DNA of 41,269 nucleotides, from contig JAJXVO010000003.1 of the NCBI GenBank assembly GCA_021782105.1, positions 1 to 41,269 of the forward strand, read 5' to 3'. This document shows positions 27,293 to 35,974 of this stretch, in pieces; positions within the stretch are counted from its first letter, which is position 1, and every line of letters begins with the position of its first letter. Origin of the DNA: a bacterium. GTDB lineage: Bacteria > Verrucomicrobiota > Verrucomicrobiia > Opitutales > Opitutaceae. The position numbers and the translations under genes are program-made. Under the pieces are notes generated by a model, which did no database searches, was not told the origin of the DNA, and saw only the letters and a program-made list of their open reading frames with translations.

Positions 27293-28636
27293 ATGAAACT
27301 CCGACACATCCTACGCACGGCGCTGCTCGCGTCCGCGGTTGCCGGCGCCCTGAGCGCCGCACCCGCATCCGAGTCGAGTCCCGCGCCCGACACGCTCGAC
27401 CTCCAGTCGGCATTACGTTTTGCCCTGGAGAACAATTTCGCGATCCGCGAGGCGCGGGAGCGAATCAAACAGCAGGAAGGCGTTCAAATCGAGGTCCGCG
27501 CCCAGGAGATCCCTCAGGTCGCGGCAACCGGCTCCTACGACGGCAATAGAAAGGAGATCTCGCAGTACTTCCCCGCGCGATCCCAGAGCTGGGCGATCGG
27601 CCTGCAGGCCCGTGAGAATCTGTATGCTGGCGGCGGAGTCTCCGCCTCCATCCGTAACAGCCGACTTCTGCGTGACGCGGCCGTGCTGGATCTCCAGAGC
27701 GTCATCAATCAGCAGCTTCTTCAGGTCAGGACCGACTTCTACGCCGTGCTCCTGAACCGCCAGCGCATCATCGTGCAGGACGAGAATGTGAAGCTCCTCG
27801 AGGAACAGTTGAAGACGGCGGAAAGCCGTTTCGAGGCCGGCGCGGCCTCGAACTTCGAGGTGCTCCAGGCCAAGGTCGCCCTCGCTAACGGTCGCCCGCC
27901 CCTGATTCAGGCAAGGAACGATTACCGAATTTCGATCGAAGTGCTGCGCCAGGATCTCGGCCTGGTGACCAACCGGGGCACCGACATGAACAAGACCCCC
28001 GAATTCGTGGGCACGCTCGCCGTGGGCACGCCCGTAAGTTACCAGCTGAGCGATGCCCTGGAGGCCGCGCGCGAGAAGCGTCCGGAGGTGCTCCGCATCG
28101 AGAAGCTGGTGGCTTCCGGTTCCGAAGGCGTCAAAGTCGCCCGCGCCGGTTATTTCCCACGACTGGATGCCGTCGCGGGTTACAACTGGGCCATGGGAAG
28201 CCCCGATGCCGCGTGGTCCGATCGCAATCAGGGCTGGACCATCGGCGTGCAGGGACAGTGGAACATCTTTGACGGCCGCGCTACCGCGGGCCGCGTGGCC
28301 CAGGCCCGCTCGGTGCTCAACCAGACCCAGCTTTCACTCGAGCAGACAACCCTGGACGTCGAGGTTCAGGTTAGGCGCTCCTTCTCCTCACTTCAGGAAG
28401 CCTGGGAGTTGGTCGAATCGACCGGCAAGGTCGTCCAGCAGGCCGAGGAGGCTCTCCGTCTGGCCAACGTCCGCTACAGCGCGGGTTCCGCCACTCAGCT
28501 CGATGTTCTGACCAGCCAGGTCGCGCTCACGCAGGCGCGGCTCAATCAGCTCAGCTCGTTCTACGGCTACAATGTCGCGCTTGCGACCCTCCGTACGTCG
28601 ATGGGAGAGGCCGATACCTACGCGACCAGCAAGTGA
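27293..28636 (+). CDS. TolC-family outer membrane efflux protein
   Basis: In ORF 27230..28636, start MKLRHILRTALLASAVAGALSAAPA at 27293; LDLQSALRFALENNFAIREARERI, internal repeat QVRTDFYAVLLNRQ / QVRRSFSSLQEAWELVE..YSAGSATQLDVLTSQVALTQARLN. Confidence 0.96.
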   Translation: MKLRHILRTALLASAVAGALSAAPASESSPAPDTLDLQSALRFALENNFAIREARERIKQQEGVQIEVRAQEIPQVAATGSYDGNRKEISQYFPARSQSWAIGLQARENLYAGGGVSASIRNSRLLRDAAVLDLQSVINQQLLQVRTDFYAVLLNRQRIIVQDENVKLLEEQLKTAESRFEAGAASNFEVLQAKVALANGRPPLIQARNDYRISIEVLRQDLGLVTNRGTDMNKTPEFVGTLAVGTPVSYQLSDALEAAREKRPEVLRIEKLVASGSEGVKVARAGYFPRLDAVAGYNWAMGSPDAAWSDRNQGWTIGVQGQWNIFDGRATAGRVAQARSVLNQTQLSLEQTTLDVEVQVRRSFSSLQEAWELVESTGKVVQQAEEALRLANVRYSAGSATQLDVLTSQVALTQARLNQLSSFYGYNVALATLRTSMGEADTYATSK

Positions 28637-28676
28637 TTTTCTTCTGCCGCCGCCTTCTCGCGGCGGACTGATTTCG

Positions 28677-28714
28677 ACAGCCTCGTTTACGAAAGGGACG
28701 AGGCTGTATTTTTG
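28677..28714 (+). terminator. Rho-independent terminator after the efflux operon
   Basis: ACAGCCTCGT-ttacgaaaggg-ACGAGGCTGT (10-bp perfect stem) followed by ATTTTTGG. A second hairpin CCGCCGC-cttctc-GCGGCGG lies upstream at 28647-28666. Confidence 0.85.
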
Positions 28715-28732
28715 GGGTGCGAATCGGATGCC

Positions 28733-30304
28733 TCAGGCCTCGTCGGCCAGAAAGATCCAGCGCTCGACGTCGATGTGATGTTTCTTGAGCGCCTGGGCGT
28801 ACTCGGTCTTCGAAACCAGGCTGTCGGGGGAATTCATCACCATCTGGATTTTCCCGCCGGGAAGATGCTGCTTGAGCAGCAGCACGCACGCGTCGTAGTC
28901 GCGGCTGTCGTAATCGACGCCCAGCAGGCGATAGGCCTCGTCTGTGCTCGCGGCGCGTTTGGTCTCGGTCAGCATTCGATCCGTCGCGTAGGCGCCGAAG
29001 CCCGCGCCGCGGCCGTCGTTGTGCAGCAGCAGCACGGTGCCGGATCCGTAGGTGACGATGTGTTTGACCGTCTGCATGAATTTGTCGCGGTTCTCCACGG
29101 TGCGGAGCGGGAAGCGGTTGAAGAGCGATTCGCTCTGGATTCGGACGACCGGGATGTCGCTCGCGCAGGGCCTGCCGTGCGTGAGCACGACGAAATCCTG
29201 GTTCGTCACGATGTCGTAGTAGACATGGACGCGGAACCAGTAAGGGGTGCTGAGCAGATCGCCGATCGGATCCTGCGGGTTCTCACGCTGGAAGGTGGCG
29301 AGATTGTCCGCGTTAATGTGCACTAGGAAACGGTTTCCTCGGATGAGCTGGTAGCCCTGGACGAGCGGGTGGGGACCTTCGAGATGGCGATCGGCCTCCC
29401 TGCGTTGAAAGAGTTCGTTGAACGTCTCCTCCGAGAGCAGGATCTCGTCGTCCACCGGGCGCACGGGGAGAAAATAGCTCGCGGCGTAGATGAAGCGCTG
29501 GGCGTTGGCGACGGCGTGGGGCCTGAAGGGAACCACCGGTTCCGGAGGCAGCGCGCGCCGGATCCGGCTTGCGCCCGGACGCGTCAGGATATGACCGGCT
29601 GCCGCCTTTGAAGTCAGGTAGGCCAGGTTGAAGGGGGATGGTTCAATCTCGAGCGTTTCGGTTCGCGCAACCTCGATCCCGAGCGAACGCAGGGCGTCGA
29701 CCTTGTCCGGGTTGTTGGTCAGGACGACGAAAGGAGCCCGTATCCCGAGCAGAATGCAGATGTGGGCGATGTTGTCGTACCGCCGATGATCCTTCTCCAG
29801 CCCCATCGCCGCGTAAGCCTGAAACGTGGAGACTTGGTCGAGGGAGGCCTGGACGAGCATGCGATCGCGGGCCTTGCCGACGTATCCGACTCCGCGACCT
29901 TCCTGCATCAGGTAGAACAGGATTCCGCTGCCCGCCTCGGCGATCCGACGCAGGGCTCCCTCGAGCTGCTGGACGCAGTCGCAATCGCATCCGCGCAGGG
30001 TTTCGCTGGTGACGCACGACGAATGGACCCGCGTATAAAGCGTGGCGGCGTTCACGATGTCACCGAACGCGAGCGCGATGATGTAGTGTTTGTCGATGAT
30101 GTCCTGAAAGACATAGGCCCGGAACGTGCCGAAGCGCATCTCGAGCGAACATTCGGCGAGGAACAGCGTCTGCCCGTGCACGGGGCGATCCGTGATCTCC
30201 CGCGGTGCGAGCACGGAGCCCCCCGCGTGCTGCATTTCGGCAACCAACCAGGAAAAGTCCTGGCTCGGGACGGCGGGATCGAGTGGCGCGGGCGTCGTGG
30301 ACAT
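28733..30304 (-). CDS. Tandem GTP cyclohydrolase II-like protein (two RibA-type halves)
   Basis: In ORF 28733..30424, start MSTTPAPLDPAVPSQDF at 30304. N-half: VHSSCVTSETLRGCDCDCVQQLEGAL, YLMQEGRGVGYVGKARDRML, LTNNPDKVDALRSLGIEV. C-half: RIQSESLFNRFPLRTVENRDKFMQTV, LLLHNDGRGAGFGAYATDRML, MVMNSPDSL. Confidence 0.85.
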   Translation of the reverse strand: MSTTPAPLDPAVPSQDFSWLVAEMQHAGGSVLAPREITDRPVHGQTLFLAECSLEMRFGTFRAYVFQDIIDKHYIIALAFGDIVNAATLYTRVHSSCVTSETLRGCDCDCVQQLEGALRRIAEAGSGILFYLMQEGRGVGYVGKARDRMLVQASLDQVSTFQAYAAMGLEKDHRRYDNIAHICILLGIRAPFVVLTNNPDKVDALRSLGIEVARTETLEIEPSPFNLAYLTSKAAAGHILTRPGASRIRRALPPEPVVPFRPHAVANAQRFIYAASYFLPVRPVDDEILLSEETFNELFQRREADRHLEGPHPLVQGYQLIRGNRFLVHINADNLATFQRENPQDPIGDLLSTPYWFRVHVYYDIVTNQDFVVLTHGRPCASDIPVVRIQSESLFNRFPLRTVENRDKFMQTVKHIVTYGSGTVLLLHNDGRGAGFGAYATDRMLTETKRAASTDEAYRLLGVDYDSRDYDACVLLLKQHLPGGKIQMVMNSPDSLVSKTEYAQALKKHHIDVERWIFLADEA

Positions 30305-30413
30305 GGGCGGCGGGGAGAAAAGGATGTCCGCGGGAAGACGGGGCGCAACGTGCGAATTCCGGGCTCGCTCCGTCTGACTTCTCCGACGAAACTTCGAAAG
30401 TCGAACCCCCCGC

Positions 30414-31286
30414 ATGCGAATCATCGACGCCCACGTTCACCTGTATCCCGACGAGGCGAATAGCGATCCAGTGGCCTGGGGGACGACGAATCTTGAGACG
30501 CACTGGGTTCAGCTTTGCACGCGGCGCCGCAAGGACGGCCGGCCCGTGCAGGCATTCCCCTCTGTGGAGGGCCTGATCCGAGCCATGGACGAGGCCGGCG
30601 TCGAACGCACCGTGCTGCAGGGATGGTATTGGCAGTTTCCTGAAAACTGCGCCTGGCAGAATCGTTTCTACGCCCGGTGCGTGAAGGAGCATCCGGATCG
30701 GCTGAGCGCGTTTGCCACGCTTCATCCGGGCGCGGGGAGGGGCCAGACCCTCGCGCTTGTCCGCTCTGCCCGCGAACAGGGATTTTGCGGGCTCGGCGAG
30801 CTCAGTCCCCATTCGCAGGGATTCGATGTCGCAGATCCCGTCTTCCAGTCGGCGATGGAGCTGGCCGGCGAGCTTCATCTTCCCGTCAACCTGCATGTCA
30901 CCGAGCCGCAAGGACGACCGTATCCAGGACGTGTCGACACGCCGCTGCGCGATTTTCTCTGGCTTGCCCGTACGTTTCGGGGGACCAATTTCATCCTCGC
31001 GCATTGGGGCGGCTGCCTGCCGCTGAGAGACGAGGAGGCGGTGGAGGCGATGAATCTGTTCTTCGATTCCGCGGCGTCTCCATTGCTCTACGGCCCGGAC
31101 ATCTGGCGGCGTTTTTTTGCGGTGGTTCCGCCCGAGCGCGTGCTGTTTGGCTCGGATTTTCCCCTGGATTTGTATCCAGGTTCCGAGGGCGAACCAGGGA
31201 TCGCGGGCCTGGTTAGGGAGGCTCGGGAGCAGGGTGTGGACCTGGAGGCTCTGGCGGCCACGACGGTGCGCCTGCTGCACCTCTGA
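30414..31286 (+). CDS. Amidohydrolase family (amidohydrolase_2) protein
   Basis: 290 aa; MRIIDAHVHLYPDEA, GLGELSPHSQGF, LPVNLHVTEPQG, FILAHWGGCLP, RVLFGSDFPLDLYPG. Confidence 0.9.
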   Translation: MRIIDAHVHLYPDEANSDPVAWGTTNLETHWVQLCTRRRKDGRPVQAFPSVEGLIRAMDEAGVERTVLQGWYWQFPENCAWQNRFYARCVKEHPDRLSAFATLHPGAGRGQTLALVRSAREQGFCGLGELSPHSQGFDVADPVFQSAMELAGELHLPVNLHVTEPQGRPYPGRVDTPLRDFLWLARTFRGTNFILAHWGGCLPLRDEEAVEAMNLFFDSAASPLLYGPDIWRRFFAVVPPERVLFGSDFPLDLYPGSEGEPGIAGLVREAREQGVDLEALAATTVRLLHL

Positions 31287-31312
31287 GGGACTTCCGTCCT
31301 GGTGCGTTGCCG

Positions 31313-31795
31313 CTAGCGGCGGCCGACGGCAGGCAGTGAAAAAGCGCCGAGAAGGCGCCGCTCGCGCAGCAGTGACATCGCGCGCGCCTCGGCGCGGCGC
31401 ATCACTTGCTTGAAGCGTGGCTTCAGATCGTCATAGCCCGCGAGGTGCAGCCATCCATGAACCACGTACAGTGTGAGTTCCTCGCTGAAGCGCCGCGATC
31501 CGCCGCCCGTGCAGCGCAGGGCTGCGTCGGCCGATACGCAGAGTTCGCCCGCCTGACCCAGATCGGATTCGCCCTCGAACGTGATGACATCCGTCTCGGT
31601 CGGGTCGTCGAGGAAGTCCCCGTGAATCGCGGCGAGCGCGCGGTCCGAGAGGAACGCGAGCGAGAGCTCGCCCGGCGGGCATCCGCCGCGGAATCGCCGG
31701 GCGGCCGCGTCGAGCGCGGCGATGGCGGCCTCGAGTTTGGGAGCGTTGACGCGGAGCCCCCGACGGGCGACATGAATGGAGACCGAGCGAAGCAT
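31313..31795 (-). CDS. ybeY: Endoribonuclease YbeY / rRNA maturation factor
   Basis: 160 aa; LSLAFLSDRALAAIHGDFLDDPTETDVITFEGE, GELCVSADAAL, LTLYVVHGWLHLAGYDD; follows a PgpH-like gene and phoH. Confidence 0.9.
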   Translation of the reverse strand: MLRSVSIHVARRGLRVNAPKLEAAIAALDAAARRFRGGCPPGELSLAFLSDRALAAIHGDFLDDPTETDVITFEGESDLGQAGELCVSADAALRCTGGGSRRFSEELTLYVVHGWLHLAGYDDLKPRFKQVMRRAEARAMSLLRERRLLGAFSLPAVGRR

Positions 31796-31798
31796 GGC

Positions 31799-34099
31799 TT
31801 ACTTTGGATACTCGATCCGGTTGTGAAACATGTTGAGGAGCGTGGACGCGAAACTGTCTTTCACCTTTGCCAGTTCGGCGAATGTGAGGGGGGCACGATC
31901 GAGTTGGCCTTCATCGATCCGATCGGCCGTGAGGCGGTTGATCAGCTCCTGCAGGGCTGCGGGCGTGATCTGCTTGAGCGAGCGCACCGTGGCCTCGACC
32001 GTGTCGGCAAGGGCGATGATCGCGCTCTCTTTGAACGACGGAGTCGGGCCGTCATAGCGGTAGATGTGCTCGTCCACCGGGACAGCCCCCTCCGCCTTGG
32101 CGTGGCACGCCTTGGAGTAGAAAAATCGGATGAGCGTGGTTCCGTGGTGCTGCTGGATCACCTCCATCACCGCCTTCGGGAGGCGGTGTTTCCGGGCGAG
32201 CTCGATCCCGTCCGTCACGTGTCGTTTGATGATTCGCGCCGACTCCTCGGGCAGGGTCGAGTCGTGTGGATTGGACGCCTCGTTCTGGTTTTCGGAGAAA
32301 AATCCCGGGTTCCGGGTCTTGCCGATGTCGTGGAAGAGGGCGCAGACGCGGGCGAGGAGCGGATTTGCACCGATGGCCGCCGCGGCGTTTTCCGAAAGTT
32401 GGGCGACCACCAGGGAGTGGTGATAGGTCCCGGGCGTTTCCAACTGCATCAGACGCAGCAGGGGATGGTTGTAGTCGGTGAGTTCAAGCAGGGTGATGTC
32501 GGTCGTGCGACGAAACAGCGACTCGAGCACGGGGAGCAGACCCACCACTGCCACGCCGGTGATCATGCCGGTCGCCAGTCCGGTGGACATCTGCCGCACG
32601 AGAATCGCCATGGGAGTCTGTTGGACAAGGCCCAGCGCGAGCGTGACGCAGCTGACCACAAGGCCGCCCGCCACGGACGCCCGCACGACGCTGCTTCGGC
32701 GGCGCACCGAGTGGCACCCGGAGATGGCCACCATCGACGCGAGGAAGGTGATCACCTGCACGTCAAAGCGGTTTCCATAGATCACTCCGGTGAATAGGGA
32801 GATGAACAGCGCCATGAAGATGCCCGATCCCGCGTCGATCAGGATCGCCACGATCAAGGGCGCCATGCCCGTGGGCGCAAGAAAGGGCAGGGTCGCCGCC
32901 CAGGTTGGATTGTGAACGAAGAAGTCCGCCGTCAGCAGCGAGTACGTGAGGCGGACCAGGGCGAGATTCACGATCACCACGAGCGCGAGCAGGGCGAGCC
33001 TCCCGTTGCTGCGCAGCGTGTCGGCGTCTTCGATGCGGATGTAGATCACGCACGCGGCCACCATCGCGAGCACCATGATCACCCGGCCGAAAAGCTGCAG
33101 CCCCTGGTCGATCATCGCATTCCCGTGCTCGCGCAAGTAATCGCGGTGGGCGAGCAGCATCTCGTACTGCTCGGGCGTGATACGCGTGCCGGCCTTGATG
33201 ATCGTCTGCCCCCGCTCGACGTTGACGGTGATCGGTCGCAGCTGGCGCACGGCCTCGGCCTCGCGCCGCTGTGAAGCAACCTGGTCGAAGACGAGGTTGG
33301 GAGTCAGACCGTTGCTGAAGAGCCGGAACAGGGAGAGTGACAGCTGGCGGGGCATGCCCTCTGCCGTCAGATTTACGCGCAGGTAGATCAGCGCCTCCTC
33401 GAGCGATTGGACGGGCCGCTGGACGATTTCGCCGCCGGGTCGCATGATCTGGAAAATCATGACCGAACCGGGTTCGCCGTTGTCCGCGGAGAGGGATTGG
33501 TCGTGCACGCCCTCGCTGTAGATCTCATGCAGGACGTCGAGGCAGCGGTTGACGAGGTCGGTCCGGGCGGCGGCGTCTCCGTAATCGTGAAGGGTCTGGA
33601 CATCCTCGAGGCTCGCCCGATAGGGACCCTTGCGATTGAAGTCGTCGACGATGTCGGCGAGGGCCTGATGGCGGTTCGCAAGCGACGGGGAGTCGGCTGG
33701 GAAAGCCACATCGTATTTTTTCAGCGAGTCGAGCAGCTCGTTGATGTGGGTCGCGAACTGAGTAAACGGCCCAAACTCGAGACGATAGACGGGAGGCAGG
33801 CGGTTTCGCAGGCGCTCCCGTGCAAGCCTCGACTGCTCCTTGCTCACGAAGCTGAAAGGCTCGTCGGCGTGCACGCTCACCGTGGCGATCTGTCCGGGGA
33901 AAGCCGGAAGTTCGGCTGAGTTCACCCCCTCGTAGCTGATCACCACGATGGAGGTGACCGTGAGGAAGAAGATCAGCACGCCGATCACGCGGCTCGTGTC
34001 GAGGAACTCGATCGGCCGACTCGTGATGCGCAGCAGCCCCTGGGGTTTCCTGGGGAAGAACAAGTCGCGCAAGGTTGAAATCGGATTCACGGGAAACAA
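31799..34099 (-). CDS. 7TM-HD family phosphohydrolase, PgpH-like (putative c-di-AMP phosphodiesterase)
   Basis: 766 aa; N-terminal TM, extracellular region, multiple TM helices, C-terminal HD domain PGTYHHSLVVAQLSENAAAAIGANPLLARVCALFHDIGKTRNPGFFSENQ, IIKRHVTDGIELARKHRLP, QQHHGTTLIRFFY. Confidence 0.94.
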   Translation of the reverse strand: MFPVNPISTLRDLFFPRKPQGLLRITSRPIEFLDTSRVIGVLIFFLTVTSIVVISYEGVNSAELPAFPGQIATVSVHADEPFSFVSKEQSRLARERLRNRLPPVYRLEFGPFTQFATHINELLDSLKKYDVAFPADSPSLANRHQALADIVDDFNRKGPYRASLEDVQTLHDYGDAAARTDLVNRCLDVLHEIYSEGVHDQSLSADNGEPGSVMIFQIMRPGGEIVQRPVQSLEEALIYLRVNLTAEGMPRQLSLSLFRLFSNGLTPNLVFDQVASQRREAEAVRQLRPITVNVERGQTIIKAGTRITPEQYEMLLAHRDYLREHGNAMIDQGLQLFGRVIMVLAMVAACVIYIRIEDADTLRSNGRLALLALVVIVNLALVRLTYSLLTADFFVHNPTWAATLPFLAPTGMAPLIVAILIDAGSGIFMALFISLFTGVIYGNRFDVQVITFLASMVAISGCHSVRRRSSVVRASVAGGLVVSCVTLALGLVQQTPMAILVRQMSTGLATGMITGVAVVGLLPVLESLFRRTTDITLLELTDYNHPLLRLMQLETPGTYHHSLVVAQLSENAAAAIGANPLLARVCALFHDIGKTRNPGFFSENQNEASNPHDSTLPEESARIIKRHVTDGIELARKHRLPKAVMEVIQQHHGTTLIRFFYSKACHAKAEGAVPVDEHIYRYDGPTPSFKESAIIALADTVEATVRSLKQITPAALQELINRLTADRIDEGQLDRAPLTFAELAKVKDSFASTLLNMFHNRIEYPK

Positions 34100-34108
34100 G
34101 GGGGCGTA

Positions 34109-35086
34109 TCAGGTCGACGCAGGCGTCGAAGTCATCGGGTTCTCGTATTGCTCGTAGGCTTCGATGATCCGCAGCACGAGCGGATGCCGCACGACGTCGG
34201 CCCCGCCAAAATAGTGGAAGTCGATGCCGGCAATGTTGCCGAGGATTCGGCTCACCTCGATCAGACCGCTCTGCTTCGAACGAGGCAGGTCGACCTGGGT
34301 GACGTCGCCGGTCACCACCATCCGCGAATCGTCGCCGAGGCGGGTGAGGAACATCATCATCTGCTCCGGGGTGGTGTTCTGGGCCTCGTCGAGCACGATG
34401 AACGAGTGTGACAGCGTCCGACCGCGCATGTAGGCGAGGGGAGCGATTTCGATGACATTTTTCTCCGCCAGGCGCGCCACGTCGTCGGGATCGAGCATGT
34501 CATGCAGTGCGTCGTACAAGGGGCGAAGGTAGGGGAGGATCTTCTCGCGAAGATCGCCGGGCAGGAATCCGAGGGCTTCGCCCGCTTCGACGGCTGGACG
34601 CGTGAGCACGATGCGCTGGACTTGATTCTTGAGCAGAGCCGAGACCGCAGCAGCCATCGCGAGGTAGGTTTTCCCCGTGCCCGCAGGGCCGATGCCGAAC
34701 ACGATCGGATTCTTCTGGATCGACTGCAGATACAGCTTTTGTCCCAGCGTTTTGGGCACGATGCTCTTGCGGTTTGTAGTGATCACCAGCGGTTCTCCGA
34801 ACAGTGCGGCAACCTCGTCGGCTCGGCCGCGCGCGAAAGTGTCCACGAGGCGTTGGAAATCGGGCGACCGAAGCGCCACGCCCTGGTTTCGTGCCTCGTT
34901 CAGATAGCCAAACAGGGTCTCGGTCCGGGCAATCGCCTCCGTGCTGCCCTCGACCTTCAGCCACTCGTCCCGCGTGATGAGCCGCACATCGAGGGCTCGT
35001 TCTACCAAGGCGAGGTTTTCCTCGTGTCCCGCGTAGAGGGAACTGAGGTGTCGCGGGCTCGGATAGAACAGCGTTTTTGAAGGCAT
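34109..35086 (-). CDS. phoH: PhoH family ATPase
   Basis: In ORF 34109..35122, start MPSKTLFYPSPRHLSSL at 35086; VFGIGPAGTGKTYLAMAAAVSALL, RIVLTRPAVEAGEALGFLPGDLREKILPYLRPLYDAL, FIVLDEAQNTTPEQMMMFLTRLGDDSRMVVTGDVTQVDLP. Confidence 0.97.
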   Translation of the reverse strand: MPSKTLFYPSPRHLSSLYAGHEENLALVERALDVRLITRDEWLKVEGSTEAIARTETLFGYLNEARNQGVALRSPDFQRLVDTFARGRADEVAALFGEPLVITTNRKSIVPKTLGQKLYLQSIQKNPIVFGIGPAGTGKTYLAMAAAVSALLKNQVQRIVLTRPAVEAGEALGFLPGDLREKILPYLRPLYDALHDMLDPDDVARLAEKNVIEIAPLAYMRGRTLSHSFIVLDEAQNTTPEQMMMFLTRLGDDSRMVVTGDVTQVDLPRSKQSGLIEVSRILGNIAGIDFHYFGGADVVRHPLVLRIIEAYEQYENPMTSTPAST

Positions 35087-35165
35087 GATCGGGATCGGAG
35101 CACCGGAATCGGGGAGCGGCATCCGACCGGAGAACCGGTCCGCCGCATGGGAAGCCCCGGGCGGG

Positions 35166-35675
35166 TCAGCGTTTGGGGCCGCCCTCCGTCAGCTCGCGCG
35201 CGGCGGAGCTCAGTTTTTCCCAGGTTGCTTCGAGTGCCTGGGGAAGTACACGCGTCTCGCCCAGCACGGGCATGAAATTCGTATCCCCATCCCACCGGGG
35301 AACGATGTGTCCGTGCAGATGTGGAATACTTCCTCCGGACACCGCTTTGCCAAGGTTGAATCCGACGTTGAACCCATCGGGTTTGAGCGCTCGCTGCAGG
35401 AGCACCTTGCCGAAGATGATGGTCTGAAAAAGATCCGCGCTTTCTTCAGTGCTGAGGTCTTCGAGGTCGATGCATTCCCGGAAGGGAATGGCAAGCAGAT
35501 GCCCTGGGTTGTAGGGAAAACGATTGAGCATCAGATAACTCAGACGGGACCGATGCACGATCAGGGCCGCCCGGTCATCGCCCAGGCCCGGGAGGGTCGA
35601 GAACGGCTTGTCCGTCTTGGGTAACTTCGGCGCTTCAATGTAATCCATGCGCCAGTAAGCGTGGAGCTGCTGCAT
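35166..35675 (-). CDS. HIT domain protein (Ap4A hydrolase/phosphorylase-like)
   Basis: 169 aa; YNPGHLLAIPFRE, FNVGFNLGKAVSGGSIPHLHGHIVPRWDGDTNFMPVLGETRVLPQAL. Confidence 0.95.
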   Translation of the reverse strand: MQQLHAYWRMDYIEAPKLPKTDKPFSTLPGLGDDRAALIVHRSRLSYLMLNRFPYNPGHLLAIPFRECIDLEDLSTEESADLFQTIIFGKVLLQRALKPDGFNVGFNLGKAVSGGSIPHLHGHIVPRWDGDTNFMPVLGETRVLPQALEATWEKLSSAARELTEGGPKR

Positions 35676-35974
35676 TGCGGAAAGAGGGCAGAAAAAGAAC
35701 TCGGCACCCCAAAGTCAAAGCTCCTGCTCACCTTCCCCCCGGTACCGCGCTCGCTTACCCGAATTCCAGCTGCCGGGTCTGGCCCGATAATTGGAACCTA
35801 ACGTCAATCGTTATAGCATTTTAGATGCAAACCCGTCTCTCCTCTCTCCCCGCACCGATCAAAACCATCCTTTTTGTGGTATCGAGCCAAGGGCTTTCGG
35901 GGTGCGATGTGCGCTAGAAGCAAAAAAACGAGGTTGGCGGGGCGCGGAAAACCCTCTGATCTGGATGCGAAACT

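Noticed and set aside
31406-32797. 463 aa plus-strand ORF antisense to ybeY/pgpH
   Set aside because: Shadow ORF crossing two convincing opposite-strand genes; no recognisable domain.
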